Numbered from the stretch's first letter, positions 1 to 7,782 are shown. The stretch is 32,418 bases of DNA from a bacterium (GCA_030431715.1 JAUIIO010000035.1:1-32418), one strand, 5' to 3'. A program made the numbers and translations. Notes: generated from the sequence alone by a model not told the origin.

Positions 1-1
1 T

Positions 2-808
2 GCAGAAACAAGCTTACAGCCGTGTTATCCCGGCTATAGCCACAATCCAAATCAGTATTGCACTGAGGAGCTCTACGGGGGCAAGCTTAGCACCGGCGTA
101 CTGCTCTATAGACAAAGACACGAAGACGGGACCTTTGAATCTTCACCGTGGATAGTAAGTATTAAAGGCGCACCCGGATTTGTTATTAGAAGAAAGGGAG
201 AGTGCCTCACACCAAGAACAAACTGCGAATATGAAATTTTGTTTCCAAGAAATAACGACGGCTCGATACAGCTTCAAAAAGATGTGCAAGTGTTAATACA
301 GGTATCAGTTCGCCTTGATGGGGCGTTTGTTGAAACAGACGGCTATAATTCGTGGATGGCTATCCCTTTGTTAATCACTCGCAGTGTTCCTGAGGCCTCT
401 CCATCGCCAACAGCGACACCAGACCCTGATGCTTCCCCTACTCCGCAGGCTTCGCCTACCCCTGACACTCAGGTTTCCGCAAATACTGCCGTTGTGGAAT
501 GGATAACGCAGGCGAGAGAGATCATCTCTGCAATTAAGCGCCGGGTTAGCAAAAAGAACAGACAGGAACAACTTGCATATCGCACAACCCTTAAAGAGAT
601 TGCGCAGGCTCTTTCTGATGCCATCCTATCTAACATAGAAAGCATTGTAACCTATGGCCCAAAATTCAATCTCACAAAAAGTCGTAAAAAGGCTTATCGA
701 AAACTCTCTATATTTGCCAAGAATAAAAAAGCAAGAGGATTTAAAGCACGCAAGAAACGTGCAATTAAAGCCATTAAAAATCTCGAGAAAGGAATTTCTA
801 ACTCGTAA
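2..808 (+). CDS. Partial surface/secreted protein with Pro-rich linker and lysine-rich C-terminal tail
   Basis: The reading frame is open from base 2, so the gene begins before the window; the TTG at 239 is internal, not a start. At least 268 codons are visible before the TAA at 806-808. The first ~130 codons are a Cys-containing globular segment I do not recognise. Around nt 389-475 there is a linker rich in Pro, Ser and Thr with repeated SPTP-like units, typical of extracellular proteins. The last ~105 residues (about nt 488-805) are helical and very basic, with motifs such as KSRKKAYRKL and KARKKRAIKAIKNLEKG. A similar basic tail ends the secreted protein at 24951-26912, so I infer a shared C-terminal module and an extracellular location. 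Whether a signal peptide exists cannot be seen. Function unknown. Confidence 0.8.
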   Translation, partial: AETSLQPCYPGYSHNPNQYCTEELYGGKLSTGVLLYRQRHEDGTFESSPWIVSIKGAPGFVIRRKGECLTPRTNCEYEILFPRNNDGSIQLQKDVQVLIQVSVRLDGAFVETDGYNSWMAIPLLITRSVPEASPSPTATPDPDASPTPQASPTPDTQVSANTAVVEWITQAREIISAIKRRVSKKNRQEQLAYRTTLKEIAQALSDAILSNIESIVTYGPKFNLTKSRKKAYRKLSIFAKNKKARGFKARKKRAIKAIKNLEKGISNS

Positions 809-880
809 GTTTAAAATTGTAAGCCCGGCTAGGAACGTCCTCCAAGAAGGATCCCATATTCTCATGTATCAGGGCTTGGT

Positions 881-895
881 GTGCTTATGAAGCAC
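881..895. terminator. Short perfect hairpin between convergent genes
   Basis: GTGCTT, loop ATG, AAGCAC forms a 6-bp perfect stem, followed on the plus strand by TATATGTT. It lies between the stop at 808 and the convergent RecQ stop at 907. It could act as a weak terminator for either gene, but the T-tract is poor and this is a tentative call. Confidence 0.3.
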
Positions 896-906
896 TATAT
901 GTTACA

Positions 907-3141
907 TCAAACAGAAGTGAGTTCCGGGAATAACACTTTAAGAAAGAGCGCGGCGTCTCCTTCTCCGTATTTTGCTCTTGTTGACTTTCCAGCAAGTGCA
1001 GCTACGATCTTTTTACCAGTCACATTTTCACCTTGTAATACAAAAGTCTTTTTCAAAAATCCAACAGCGTAATACTCGGGAGAGTTCTTATCAAAAGGCA
1101 TCCCATCATCTGCTAACTGCGAGCGAAGCTGCTCTCGCACAATGCTTTGCGCCTCTTCCTCCCTTAGATACTTTAGCAGGTCGTCTTTGGTATATGATGT
1201 TGAAGTACTCGATGTTCCTTTGTGCTTTTCAAGCCACGCCAGTCCTGTCTCTGTTAGCTCCGCTCGTACTTTGTTCGACACACCATGTATCAGAATAAAC
1301 TGGGCCTTCGTAAGATCTCGGACAGCCTCACGTATAACTTTTGGTGGTGTATCTTGTAACTTATTATAATACTCCGAGCTTTTGTATGTTGCTGATGTAC
1401 CTCTTACAATCCGTGAGAGCTGCCCAAGGGGTAAATTGTGTTCACGAATTGCGTCAAGGAGGACTCCTATGGTTTCTTCGCGGTTCTCAATGCGGTTGTG
1501 TAGTAATTCCTGATCTGAGCGGAATTTGATCTCTGAAACTTGGAAATACTGCTCTATAAAATCCCAATTCTTTTCGTCCGGCACGCTTAGAAATTGCTCA
1601 ACAGCCGCTAATCGCATGAGATCAATATTTCTACTTCTATCAATCATAGCTTCCGTAACAGGGAAACCGTTCTTAGCGATATCATATGGATGCATAGTAA
1701 GGTTGCAGTACCTACGCATCTCTCCTTCCTTATCAGCGAAAGAAAACTCAGGACCGAGCATACCCGCTCCCTGCATAATAGCTACGCAACTATTGAAAAG
1801 ATCTTCCTCTCCAGAATCACTTGTATAAGAATCACGGTTATATGATCCAATAAACTTCGGAAATTTAAACCGCAGGGTTAATCCGTTCCTCTCATCAGCT
1901 GCTTTTGGAATGAGCTCTTGGGGTATAGAGCTACAAATACGCTTGTACGCAGCAAACACGTCCGTTAACTTCGGATTACTCCCATGATATCGACTACGCT
2001 GCAGTACGATATCTCCATCTCCCCATAAAAGAACTGCTTGAGCAGGCAAACCATCACGGGCGGCTCTCCCAATCTCTTGGGCATATGCCTCAACTGATGC
2101 GGTCATATCAAAATGAATAACACGCCTAACAGACTTAATATCGACTCCCATACCAAAGGCGTTGGTACAGAACATAATTCCTGATTCACCATTAGCAAAT
2201 TGATCTTGGGCGAGATCCCTCTCGGTTCCGTCTAACTGCCCTGTGTAAATAGAGACCGGACAATCAACTTCAGGAGCTATCATATGGAGATGTCTTTCAG
2301 CTTCAAGAACTGTAGCAAAATACACAATGGTAGAGCCTGGTTCATGCTCAGTGCTTGTAAGTAATTCCTCAAGTTTTTCACTCTTTGCTTCCGGTGTTGC
2401 GCAATAGATTTTGGAGATATCAATCTCAGTACGACGAACCTTACCCGTTATAGAGAGCGGGTCTCGTAAGCCAAGATTTTCAATAATCTCCTCACGCATA
2501 AATTCAGGGGCAGTAGCCGTTAGAGCGATAACGGGTGGATTCCCGACATAGTTAAGAAAATCACTGATCATTCCATACTCTGGACGAAAACTATGTCCCC
2601 AAAGACTTGTACAGTGTGCTTCATCAACAGCGACGAGATTTATATTGGCAAATACTGCTTCTTCCCGAAAATGCTCTCGGCTAAGGCGCTCAGGCGTGAC
2701 ATAGAGAATGTCGTAGTCACCAAACTCAAGACCTTGCATAACCTTACGTTGCTGCGTTGTAGTGAGTGTAGAATTTAAAAATCCAACACGTAGGCCGGTA
2801 TCTTCTAGTGCATCAACTTGATCCTTGATCAGCGCTATAAGCGGGGAGACGACAACGGTAACTCCGGGAAGTATCATCGCTGGCAACTGGTAGCATAACG
2901 ACTTTCCTCCACCTGTTCGTTCAGAGAGTAGAACATCCCGGCCTTCTAGCACTGCCGGAATAACCTCTTCTTGGATCGGTCGAAGCTCTTGATGGCCAAA
3001 CTTTTTTAACTCTCGATCAATGATATCTTTATAGAGAGATAGAGAATCCCGGCTTTTGATTTCTTGCCGCTCGAATGCTACCTGAGGTGAAGGGAGGGGG
3101 TCAGAGGGAAGGTTCTGACCGGTGTACTGCGTATTACCCAT
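907..3141 (-). CDS. RecQ-type ATP-dependent DNA helicase without visible zinc domain
   Basis: A superfamily 2 helicase expected to unwind DNA 3'-5' in recombination or replication repair. The core (residues ~45-375) holds all RecQ motifs: motif 0 RPIQEEV near 54, Walker A TGGGKSLCYQLP (76-87), motif II DEAH (173-176) with the aromatic-rich loop ending WGHSFRPEY, TATAP (208-212), and motif VI QEIGRAARDG (355-364). At 744 residues it is longer than classical RecQ (about 600). The region after motif VI, where RecQ carries a four-cysteine zinc-binding domain, has only isolated Cys (403, 452) and no clustered CxxC. I see no clear HRDC domain; the C-terminal ~350 residues are unassigned. A winged-helix protein gene lies 95 bp upstream on the same strand. 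The helicase family is near certain; orthology to E. coli recQ is not claimed. Confidence 0.92.
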   Translation of the reverse strand: MGNTQYTGQNLPSDPLPSPQVAFERQEIKSRDSLSLYKDIIDRELKKFGHQELRPIQEEVIPAVLEGRDVLLSERTGGGKSLCYQLPAMILPGVTVVVSPLIALIKDQVDALEDTGLRVGFLNSTLTTTQQRKVMQGLEFGDYDILYVTPERLSREHFREEAVFANINLVAVDEAHCTSLWGHSFRPEYGMISDFLNYVGNPPVIALTATAPEFMREEIIENLGLRDPLSITGKVRRTEIDISKIYCATPEAKSEKLEELLTSTEHEPGSTIVYFATVLEAERHLHMIAPEVDCPVSIYTGQLDGTERDLAQDQFANGESGIMFCTNAFGMGVDIKSVRRVIHFDMTASVEAYAQEIGRAARDGLPAQAVLLWGDGDIVLQRSRYHGSNPKLTDVFAAYKRICSSIPQELIPKAADERNGLTLRFKFPKFIGSYNRDSYTSDSGEEDLFNSCVAIMQGAGMLGPEFSFADKEGEMRRYCNLTMHPYDIAKNGFPVTEAMIDRSRNIDLMRLAAVEQFLSVPDEKNWDFIEQYFQVSEIKFRSDQELLHNRIENREETIGVLLDAIREHNLPLGQLSRIVRGTSATYKSSEYYNKLQDTPPKVIREAVRDLTKAQFILIHGVSNKVRAELTETGLAWLEKHKGTSSTSTSYTKDDLLKYLREEEAQSIVREQLRSQLADDGMPFDKNSPEYYAVGFLKKTFVLQGENVTGKKIVAALAGKSTRAKYGEGDAALFLKVLFPELTSV

Positions 3142-3236
3142 GCAGGATTATCTATAGCATAAGCCGTGATTAATCAAATCTCGTATGCACACTAAGCCGA
3201 GGGACGCTCAAAAGATACCGAGTATTTAGGCATTAG

Positions 3237-4412
3237 TTAGTTTGTCAGTAACCCTGAAATAAGGCTTCCCAATGGCTTCCAGTTAACGGTGAGAAGAATC
3301 TCTCTAGAGTCGCGCTTCCCTTTTATAAGCCCAACTTCTCTGAGAGCTATTATCGCTTTTTTAGCCTGAGTTCTGTACTCTTCTCGGCAGTGCTCAATTG
3401 CAACGCTTTGATATACGCCTTCACGCCATCCGGCAACGTAACAGAGCATCTCAAAGCGAGCTTGAAAAGAGAGCGCCTTTACGATACCAAGACCACTGTC
3501 TAAAGCTCTTTTATCGTCAAACTTAAAGGTTTCAGATCTCTTACTAAGATCTACAACTACTCCCTCGCCAAACTCATCGTTAAAATCGTTAACAACAGTG
3601 ATAAATGGCGAAGTCACCGCACAGTAAGTGTGTGGAATGCTTGTTTGACTTGAGCTATAGCTATGGAGTAAGCCCGCTGTCTTAAGAAATCCGAGGTCGT
3701 GCTTGAGCGTTCTTTTTGTGCTCCCAACACCTAGTGCATATAGCTCATCAGCATTGTACCTCTTATCCTCACTTCTTTTGCTAGCAAGAAATGCGTAGAG
3801 CTTGAGCCTTCCCTCAGAACTTAGTACCTTAAAAAGTTTATACATCGTTTCGTGACGACGTATAGTAGGGTTTGTTGTCTTGTCGAGCATCCTATTGGCC
3901 GAAAGAAAATAATCTTCTATCGCCGAGAGAGCTTGAGATTCTTCTCCAAGCGCTCCTATGAGTGGCCCGATACTAGGAGTATAGCTATGAACATTCTTTT
4001 CAACCCTAAGGCGCGCAAGTCCGGCCTCCTCGAGTGCTCCAATATGAAATAGAGTCTTAGCCCTAGAAAAATTTGTTTGCTTAGAGATACCGGGAGTTTC
4101 TGATTCAGTTGCCAGACTAAAAAACACCATCCTCCTATCAACACTTGACCAAGCATCTATAAGCCTCGCATGTTCTGGAAGATCAGGGTCGAGCCCGATA
4201 TCTGCAAACCTCTCAGCGACACGTAATAACGCTTGGCTACTATCTGCAGATACTTCATGTAAATTACTGTGATCGTTAGCGCTATGGTCAAGCTCTTCGG
4301 GAACAGAGTCTATCCTCTCTGAAGGTACGTCAGGCGTACGGGGTGTGTGAACTATGGGACTGCATACATATAGTATGAGAGAAGCTTCATTTTTAAGCAA
4401 AAAACCCCACAT
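3237..4412 (-). CDS. Protein with three tandem winged-helix (ArsR-like) domains
   Basis: 391 residues with what I read as three successive winged-helix segments of the same pattern. They are residues ~82-155 (AKTLFHIGALEEAGLARLRV), ~187-272 (LFKVLSSEGRLKLYAFLAS, then LKHDLGFLKTAGLLHSY) and ~305-385 (IVKALSFQARFEMLCYVAG, then KKAIIALREVGLIKGKR). Each has the ArsR-like order: helix with 'LS.. R...L', recognition helix ending in 'L..aGL', wing. The first ~80 residues are polar and unassigned. The start is uncertain: the annotated ATG has GGTGAG directly abutting it, and the TTG at codon 5 is also possible. It is likely a DNA-binding regulator; the target is unknown. It lies 95 bp upstream of the RecQ gene on the same strand and could share a transcript with it. 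Confidence 0.7.
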   Translation of the reverse strand: MWGFLLKNEASLILYVCSPIVHTPRTPDVPSERIDSVPEELDHSANDHSNLHEVSADSSQALLRVAERFADIGLDPDLPEHARLIDAWSSVDRRMVFFSLATESETPGISKQTNFSRAKTLFHIGALEEAGLARLRVEKNVHSYTPSIGPLIGALGEESQALSAIEDYFLSANRMLDKTTNPTIRRHETMYKLFKVLSSEGRLKLYAFLASKRSEDKRYNADELYALGVGSTKRTLKHDLGFLKTAGLLHSYSSSQTSIPHTYCAVTSPFITVVNDFNDEFGEGVVVDLSKRSETFKFDDKRALDSGLGIVKALSFQARFEMLCYVAGWREGVYQSVAIEHCREEYRTQAKKAIIALREVGLIKGKRDSREILLTVNWKPLGSLISGLLTN

Positions 4413-4577
4413 CTCACCAAGCGTATTTTATCCATTCCGAAATTGATTAGCTGGACGACCCCTGATAGCTTCTCTTTACGGCGATACAGAGGAAAGTTTT
4501 TTCATTCGAGCCGAGTTCAGGGGAATGTGGTCCCGGTTGGCACGTGTACCCGCTACCAGGCACGTGGGATCCCGGTG

Positions 4578-4591
4578 CGTCAGATCTGACG
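4578..4591. repeat. 14-bp perfect palindrome
   Basis: CGTCAGA directly followed by its reverse complement TCTGACG, with no loop, inside the putative MITE-like element. A dyad of this type suits a dimeric protein binding site, but no specific regulator can be named. Confidence 0.45.
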
Positions 4592-4678
4592 TGGAGAGCA
4601 TCAGAGGCATACTTGCTTCTTCTTCTCTCGCAGGGACTTGAGCGTGAGGCCACTTTTGGAATTACAGCGGTGAACATC

Positions 4679-4700
4679 CTGATAGGGCACGCCCTATCAG
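4679..4700. repeat. 22-bp near-perfect palindrome (10-bp arms, 2-nt centre)
   Basis: CTGATAGGGC, then AC, then GCCCTATCAG. The arms are perfect. The 2-nt centre is too short for a good RNA hairpin loop, which favours a DNA operator or recombinase/transposase binding site. It lies in the right half of the 4510-4751 element. Confidence 0.5.
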
Positions 4701-4828
4701 CTTATAGTGTGTTCACTTGCCAACCATGTAATTTCGCCCCCTGAACTCGGCCTATTTCTTAAAGGTGAGGCAAAAGGTATTATCTGTATCGCCTCCCTCA
4801 AGAGTGCCCCCACGCTCATCTAAGCAAA

Positions 4829-6664
4829 CTAAGATAGCAGCTGGACAGCCAGAGCCGGTTGTTGATTGGCCTGTGCTAGTACGCTGCTGGCAGCTTGCTG
4901 GAGGATGTTTAGGCGGGCAAGAGCGGCTCCTTCTACAGCGATATCAGCGTCTCGGATTCTGGATTCGGCTGCCAGATAATTTTGACTTGCTACGGATTGC
5001 ACATTAATTGCTACCTCTATTCTGCTAAGAGCGGCGCCGATATCCCCTCGCCTGCTACTTAGAATATCGAGCCGTGACTGCATTTTGTCGAGAGTTTCTT
5101 GTGCGCTTTTCTGCGTAGTGAGATCAACTGTATCAAGTGTAGCTGCAGTCGTGGTATTCTGGTTGTAAACGCGTATCTCCTTATCAGTTTGATCTAGAAT
5201 TACAAGATCGGCTACGCCGTCCTGATTAAGATCTCCGGCGGCGGAGAAGTGTTCATTCGCTGCGCTCAAGGTGAATGATTCCGTTTGAACAAAAGTCCCT
5301 TGCTGCTCATTATAAAGATAAACGCTATCTTTTATCGCAAGATCATCAAATCCATCATCGTTAAAATCGGTAACCGTTGTATTAAAATAAGGGGTTCCAC
5401 CGAGAGAGAATGTGTTCGTCAAATTTCCATTACCATCCCCTGTATAGATTTTCGTACCTGCATAGAGATTAATAGCAACATCAAGATTCCCGTCACCATT
5501 AAAGTCTCCAACAGAGTTCGTTGAACCAGACGTGCCAACGTTGTTAGCGGTAGAAGAGAGAAGGTTAAATCCACCACTCCCATCTCCTGAGTATATATTG
5601 AGTTGAAATGAGTTTTTCTCCTGAACGATGATATCTAAATTTCCATCGTTATTCATGTCACCGATGGTAAGTCCGGAGGTCTCCCCTGTGCCGGTAGCAA
5701 CAACTTGTGATGAAAACGTACGGTCACCATTGTTAAGGAGGAGTGTAATGTCATTCGTGGCGCCATCTCCACTTATAATATCTACGAGCCCATCATTATT
5801 AACGTCGCCAATGGCGACGCTTGTTCCGTTGCCAACGAGCGGGCCACCATCTGTGAAACTTCCATCTCCATCGCCCCACATAATCTGAGCGTCATCACTA
5901 CCAACAACATCAAGGTTGCCGTCCAGATCGAAGTCTTCCAGTAATTTTACCCTGTTGTAGTCGTGGAATGAGCCTGTGACAACGGAAGAATCAAAGGTGC
6001 CGCCCTCTGACCCTAAATAGGTACGCAGACTACCTAGTGGTGAAGTTAAAATATCGTTAATTCCATCATTGTTCGTATCTCCTACGGCAAGACCGAACCA
6101 TACCGACGAGCTAATGCCTATAGTCTGAGAGATTTCAAATGTCCCATCGCCTACAATTCGTGTTGCTCCCTCTTCAAACCCTACAGTAAGAAGTGAGTCT
6201 GCCCCTCCATCAATTCCGATCTGCATATGCATTCCACGTGCACTGCCGTCGAGCAACTTTACTCCACTAAACTCTGTGCTTTCAGTAATCCTCTGATACT
6301 CATCACGGAGCGCTTGTGCTTCTTCGTTAAGAGCTAAGCGTTGTTTTCTTGAATAGACTCCGTTTGCTGATTGCTCTGCAAGTTCTTGAATTCGGGTTAC
6401 AATTCCACTGAGTTCAGCAAGCGCAGCGTCTGCAATGGTGTGCATACTAATGGCATCGTTGGCGTTTCTGATTCCTTGGGTATAGAGGCGGGCATCAGTG
6501 CGAAGAGTGTCGGCTATCGCAAGCCCTGCGGCATCATCAGAGGCTTTGTTTATTCTCTGCCCACTGGAAAGTCGCTCGAACACAGAGCGCAACTCACCTG
6601 TGGCCTGCCCTAAGTGACGCTGGCCTCTGAGAGAATTAATATTTTGTCCGAGCGATATAGTCAC
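4829..6664 (-). CDS. Flagellin with seven FG-GAP/VCBS repeats inserted in the variable region
   Basis: Filament subunit, 611 residues against roughly 270-500 for typical flagellins. Residues 1-~160 are a standard D0/D1 N-terminus (SLGQNINSLRGQRHLGQ, RLSSGQRINKASDDAAGLAI, NANDAISM) ending in the usual QIG motif. Residues ~505-611 are the matching C-terminus (SRRGDIGAALSRIEVAI, AESRIRDADIAVEGAAL, AVQLLS). Between them (residues ~165-502, nt about 5159-6172) are seven repeats, each with a calcium-loop motif: residues 196, 244, 287, 336, 387, 433 and 478 start DTNNDGIND, DFDLDGNLD, DVNNDGLVD, DMNNDGNLD, DFNGDGNLD, DFNDDGFDD and DLNQDGVAD. Spacing is 43-51 residues, as in integrin-type beta-propellers, and seven is a full propeller. 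I infer a calcium-stabilised domain displayed on the filament surface. The start is GTG at 6664, chosen because it gives the canonical flagellin N-terminus. No other flagellar gene is in the window. Confidence 0.95.
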   Translation of the reverse strand: MTISLGQNINSLRGQRHLGQATGELRSVFERLSSGQRINKASDDAAGLAIADTLRTDARLYTQGIRNANDAISMHTIADAALAELSGIVTRIQELAEQSANGVYSRKQRLALNEEAQALRDEYQRITESTEFSGVKLLDGSARGMHMQIGIDGGADSLLTVGFEEGATRIVGDGTFEISQTIGISSSVWFGLAVGDTNNDGINDILTSPLGSLRTYLGSEGGTFDSSVVTGSFHDYNRVKLLEDFDLDGNLDVVGSDDAQIMWGDGDGSFTDGGPLVGNGTSVAIGDVNNDGLVDIISGDGATNDITLLLNNGDRTFSSQVVATGTGETSGLTIGDMNNDGNLDIIVQEKNSFQLNIYSGDGSGGFNLLSSTANNVGTSGSTNSVGDFNGDGNLDVAINLYAGTKIYTGDGNGNLTNTFSLGGTPYFNTTVTDFNDDGFDDLAIKDSVYLYNEQQGTFVQTESFTLSAANEHFSAAGDLNQDGVADLVILDQTDKEIRVYNQNTTTAATLDTVDLTTQKSAQETLDKMQSRLDILSSRRGDIGAALSRIEVAINVQSVASQNYLAAESRIRDADIAVEGAALARLNILQQAASSVLAQANQQPALAVQLLS

Positions 6665-6987
6665 AACACTTACATCAACATCACGAGGGTGCTCGTCTCC
6701 TTCTATCGTAATGAACGACAGTCAGGGCCTAAATCTTGAGTCAATACTATGGCTTAGCTGCATTTAGAGGAACACTACACCAAACACCTCGTATCCTCCC
6801 GGCAGTACCCTAAGTCATTGAATAAAGGGCTCCCTGACGTCGCTACAACAGGTGAGTTCGTCACACGATCTTAAAGCTGAGACTCATGCAGCACATAAGT
6901 AGTAAAATTTCTTATTTTAGAAGGAAAGTACCAGACACTTTCAAACACGCCATAAGTTTAGTGTACGAAGACTTCTAAGGACTGACT
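6665..6987. other. 323-bp divergent intergenic region
   Basis: It separates the flagellin gene (leftward) from the CEGH-motif gene (rightward) and should hold both promoters. I looked for a sigma-28 (TAAA-N15-GCCGATAA) and a sigma-54 (TGGCAC-N5-TTGC) promoter for the flagellin on the minus strand and found no convincing match. A GTCAGGG/CCCTGAC inverted pair (about 6720 and 6832) is present but widely spaced. No gene seen. Confidence 0.5.
6670..6684 (-). promoter_or_regulatory. Possible leader mini-ORF ahead of the flagellin start
   Basis: On the minus strand an AAGGAG sequence (6697-6702) lies 12 nt before GTG-ATG-TTG-ATG-TAA (6684-6670), which is out of frame with the flagellin. The mini-ORF stop is 5 nt upstream of the flagellin GTG (6664). 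The flagellin start itself has no Shine-Dalgarno sequence at normal distance (AAGGAG is 32 nt away). Translation of the filament gene might depend on re-initiation after the mini-ORF. This may also be coincidence. Confidence 0.3.
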
Positions 6988-7782
6988 ATGCCTTCACGAG
7001 ATCTTGACTCAACGCCAGAACAAGATGCCCCATTGGATTCATCCATTGTGGAGGCGAAACGGCAACAGCTATCTACCATTAGAGATCAAATCGACAATAT
7101 TCAAGCTATGGACGGGCCTGTGGAAGATGGCATTAAACCCGTAGTAGTTGCATGTAATGCTGTAGGACTATTCTCCAATGCCAGCTGCGAAGGCCATCTC
7201 GTCATCCCACATAATAATAAATTCATGCCCAGACTTCCCCTAGCAATGATCAAAAATAAGTATCAGGTTTTCCGACCTTTCGTATCGATATGCGCCCCAT
7301 TTACTGGAGATCCCTCAAGTGTTTGGGTCGACAAGCCATTTAAATACAATGGGCTAAAAGAATTAACTTATACCCGTTTAAGGCGGGCAGGGTTTGATCC
7401 TCAAGAACGCATGGATGAGAGAGGACTCAAATGGACCGATAAGCAATTCGAGCAGTTTAGGGAAATAGGATATCATGCACATTGCGAATGCGAAAAAAAC
7501 GGACTAACGCAAGAGTACATAGACTGGTACAGAAACAATGAAGATTTAATGATTAAAGCAACAGCTCATGTTGCGGAATTTAATTCTTCCCGCGACATCT
7601 CGCCCGACACCAAACTCCGCATAGATGGAACATGGGGAGATTCATTTCTCATAACTAGCATCACCTTAGAAGTCAGAGACCGTTTGTTTAGCAAGAATGA
7701 AGGCACAGCCTGCTTAGACGCCGTTCAAACAGAGATGACTGATTTTGGCGAATTCTTACTAAATAAATTCTTTGTGTCATAA
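6988..7782 (+). CDS. Hypothetical protein with N-terminal CEGH motif
   Basis: 264 residues, cytoplasmic (no signal peptide or membrane segment). After a polar N-terminus and a short helix (IRDQIDNIQAM), residues ~50-70 read IKPVVVACNAVGLFSNASC-EGH. I recall this 'V..L...GI.T..SCEGH'-like pattern from hypothetical bacterial and phage proteins, where Cys and His could bind a metal, but I cannot name a function. A second Cys/His cluster, YHAHCECEKNG, lies near residues 161-171. The start ATG has AAGGA about 7 nt upstream. The neighbouring TMEM43-like gene is 111 bp downstream on the same strand. The CDS is well supported; the role is unknown. Confidence 0.75.
   Translation: MPSRDLDSTPEQDAPLDSSIVEAKRQQLSTIRDQIDNIQAMDGPVEDGIKPVVVACNAVGLFSNASCEGHLVIPHNNKFMPRLPLAMIKNKYQVFRPFVSICAPFTGDPSSVWVDKPFKYNGLKELTYTRLRRAGFDPQERMDERGLKWTDKQFEQFREIGYHAHCECEKNGLTQEYIDWYRNNEDLMIKATAHVAEFNSSRDISPDTKLRIDGTWGDSFLITSITLEVRDRLFSKNEGTACLDAVQTEMTDFGEFLLNKFFVS

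Larger units (their letters stand above)
4510..4751. mobile_element. Putative non-autonomous (MITE-like) element, 242 bp, 14-bp terminal inverted repeats
   Basis: GCCGAGTTCAGGGG at 4510-4523 is perfectly inverted as CCCCTGAACTCGGC at 4738-4751. The interior looks more GC-rich than the flanks. It contains two more perfect palindromes (4578-4591 and 4679-4700) and a direct repeat GGCACGTG at 4539-4546 and 4559-4566. No transposase-sized frame fits inside, so if mobile it depends on a transposase elsewhere. I find no clear target-site duplication: the bases just outside the two ends do not match. It sits between the flagellin 3' end and the winged-helix gene promoter. It could instead be a structured RNA or a large regulatory palindrome. 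Confidence 0.4.
4413..4828. other. 416-bp intergenic region with MITE-like element
   Basis: No convincing gene is visible. Short open frames occur on both strands (plus 4544-4744, minus 4447-4677) but lack family resemblance or good start signals. Most of the region (4510-4751) is bounded by perfect inverted repeats and is listed separately. The 97 bp between that element and the winged-helix gene presumably carries that gene's promoter; an AT-rich TAAAAT on the minus strand near 4430 is a weak -10 candidate. Confidence 0.6.

Noticed and set aside
239..808. Start of the first gene at 239
   Set aside because: That codon is TTG within a frame open back to base 2, with no ribosome site; the gene is 5'-truncated by the window edge.
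907..4412. Defence island hypothesis for the whole window based on RecQ, winged-helix and toxin-like domains
   Set aside because: No nuclease, restriction, CRISPR, retron, integrase or other defence hallmark gene is present, and most neighbours are envelope or metabolic genes.
4447..4744. Overlapping short ORFs on both strands in the 4413-4828 gap
   Set aside because: Open frames are expected in GC-richer sequence; both lie largely within or across the inverted-repeat element and have atypical composition and no good start signals.
5159..6172. Internal repeats in the flagellin gene considered as a DNA repeat array
   Set aside because: Similarity is at protein level (calcium-loop motif with varying codons and spacing of 43-51 residues), so it is a protein repeat, not a CRISPR or tandem DNA array.
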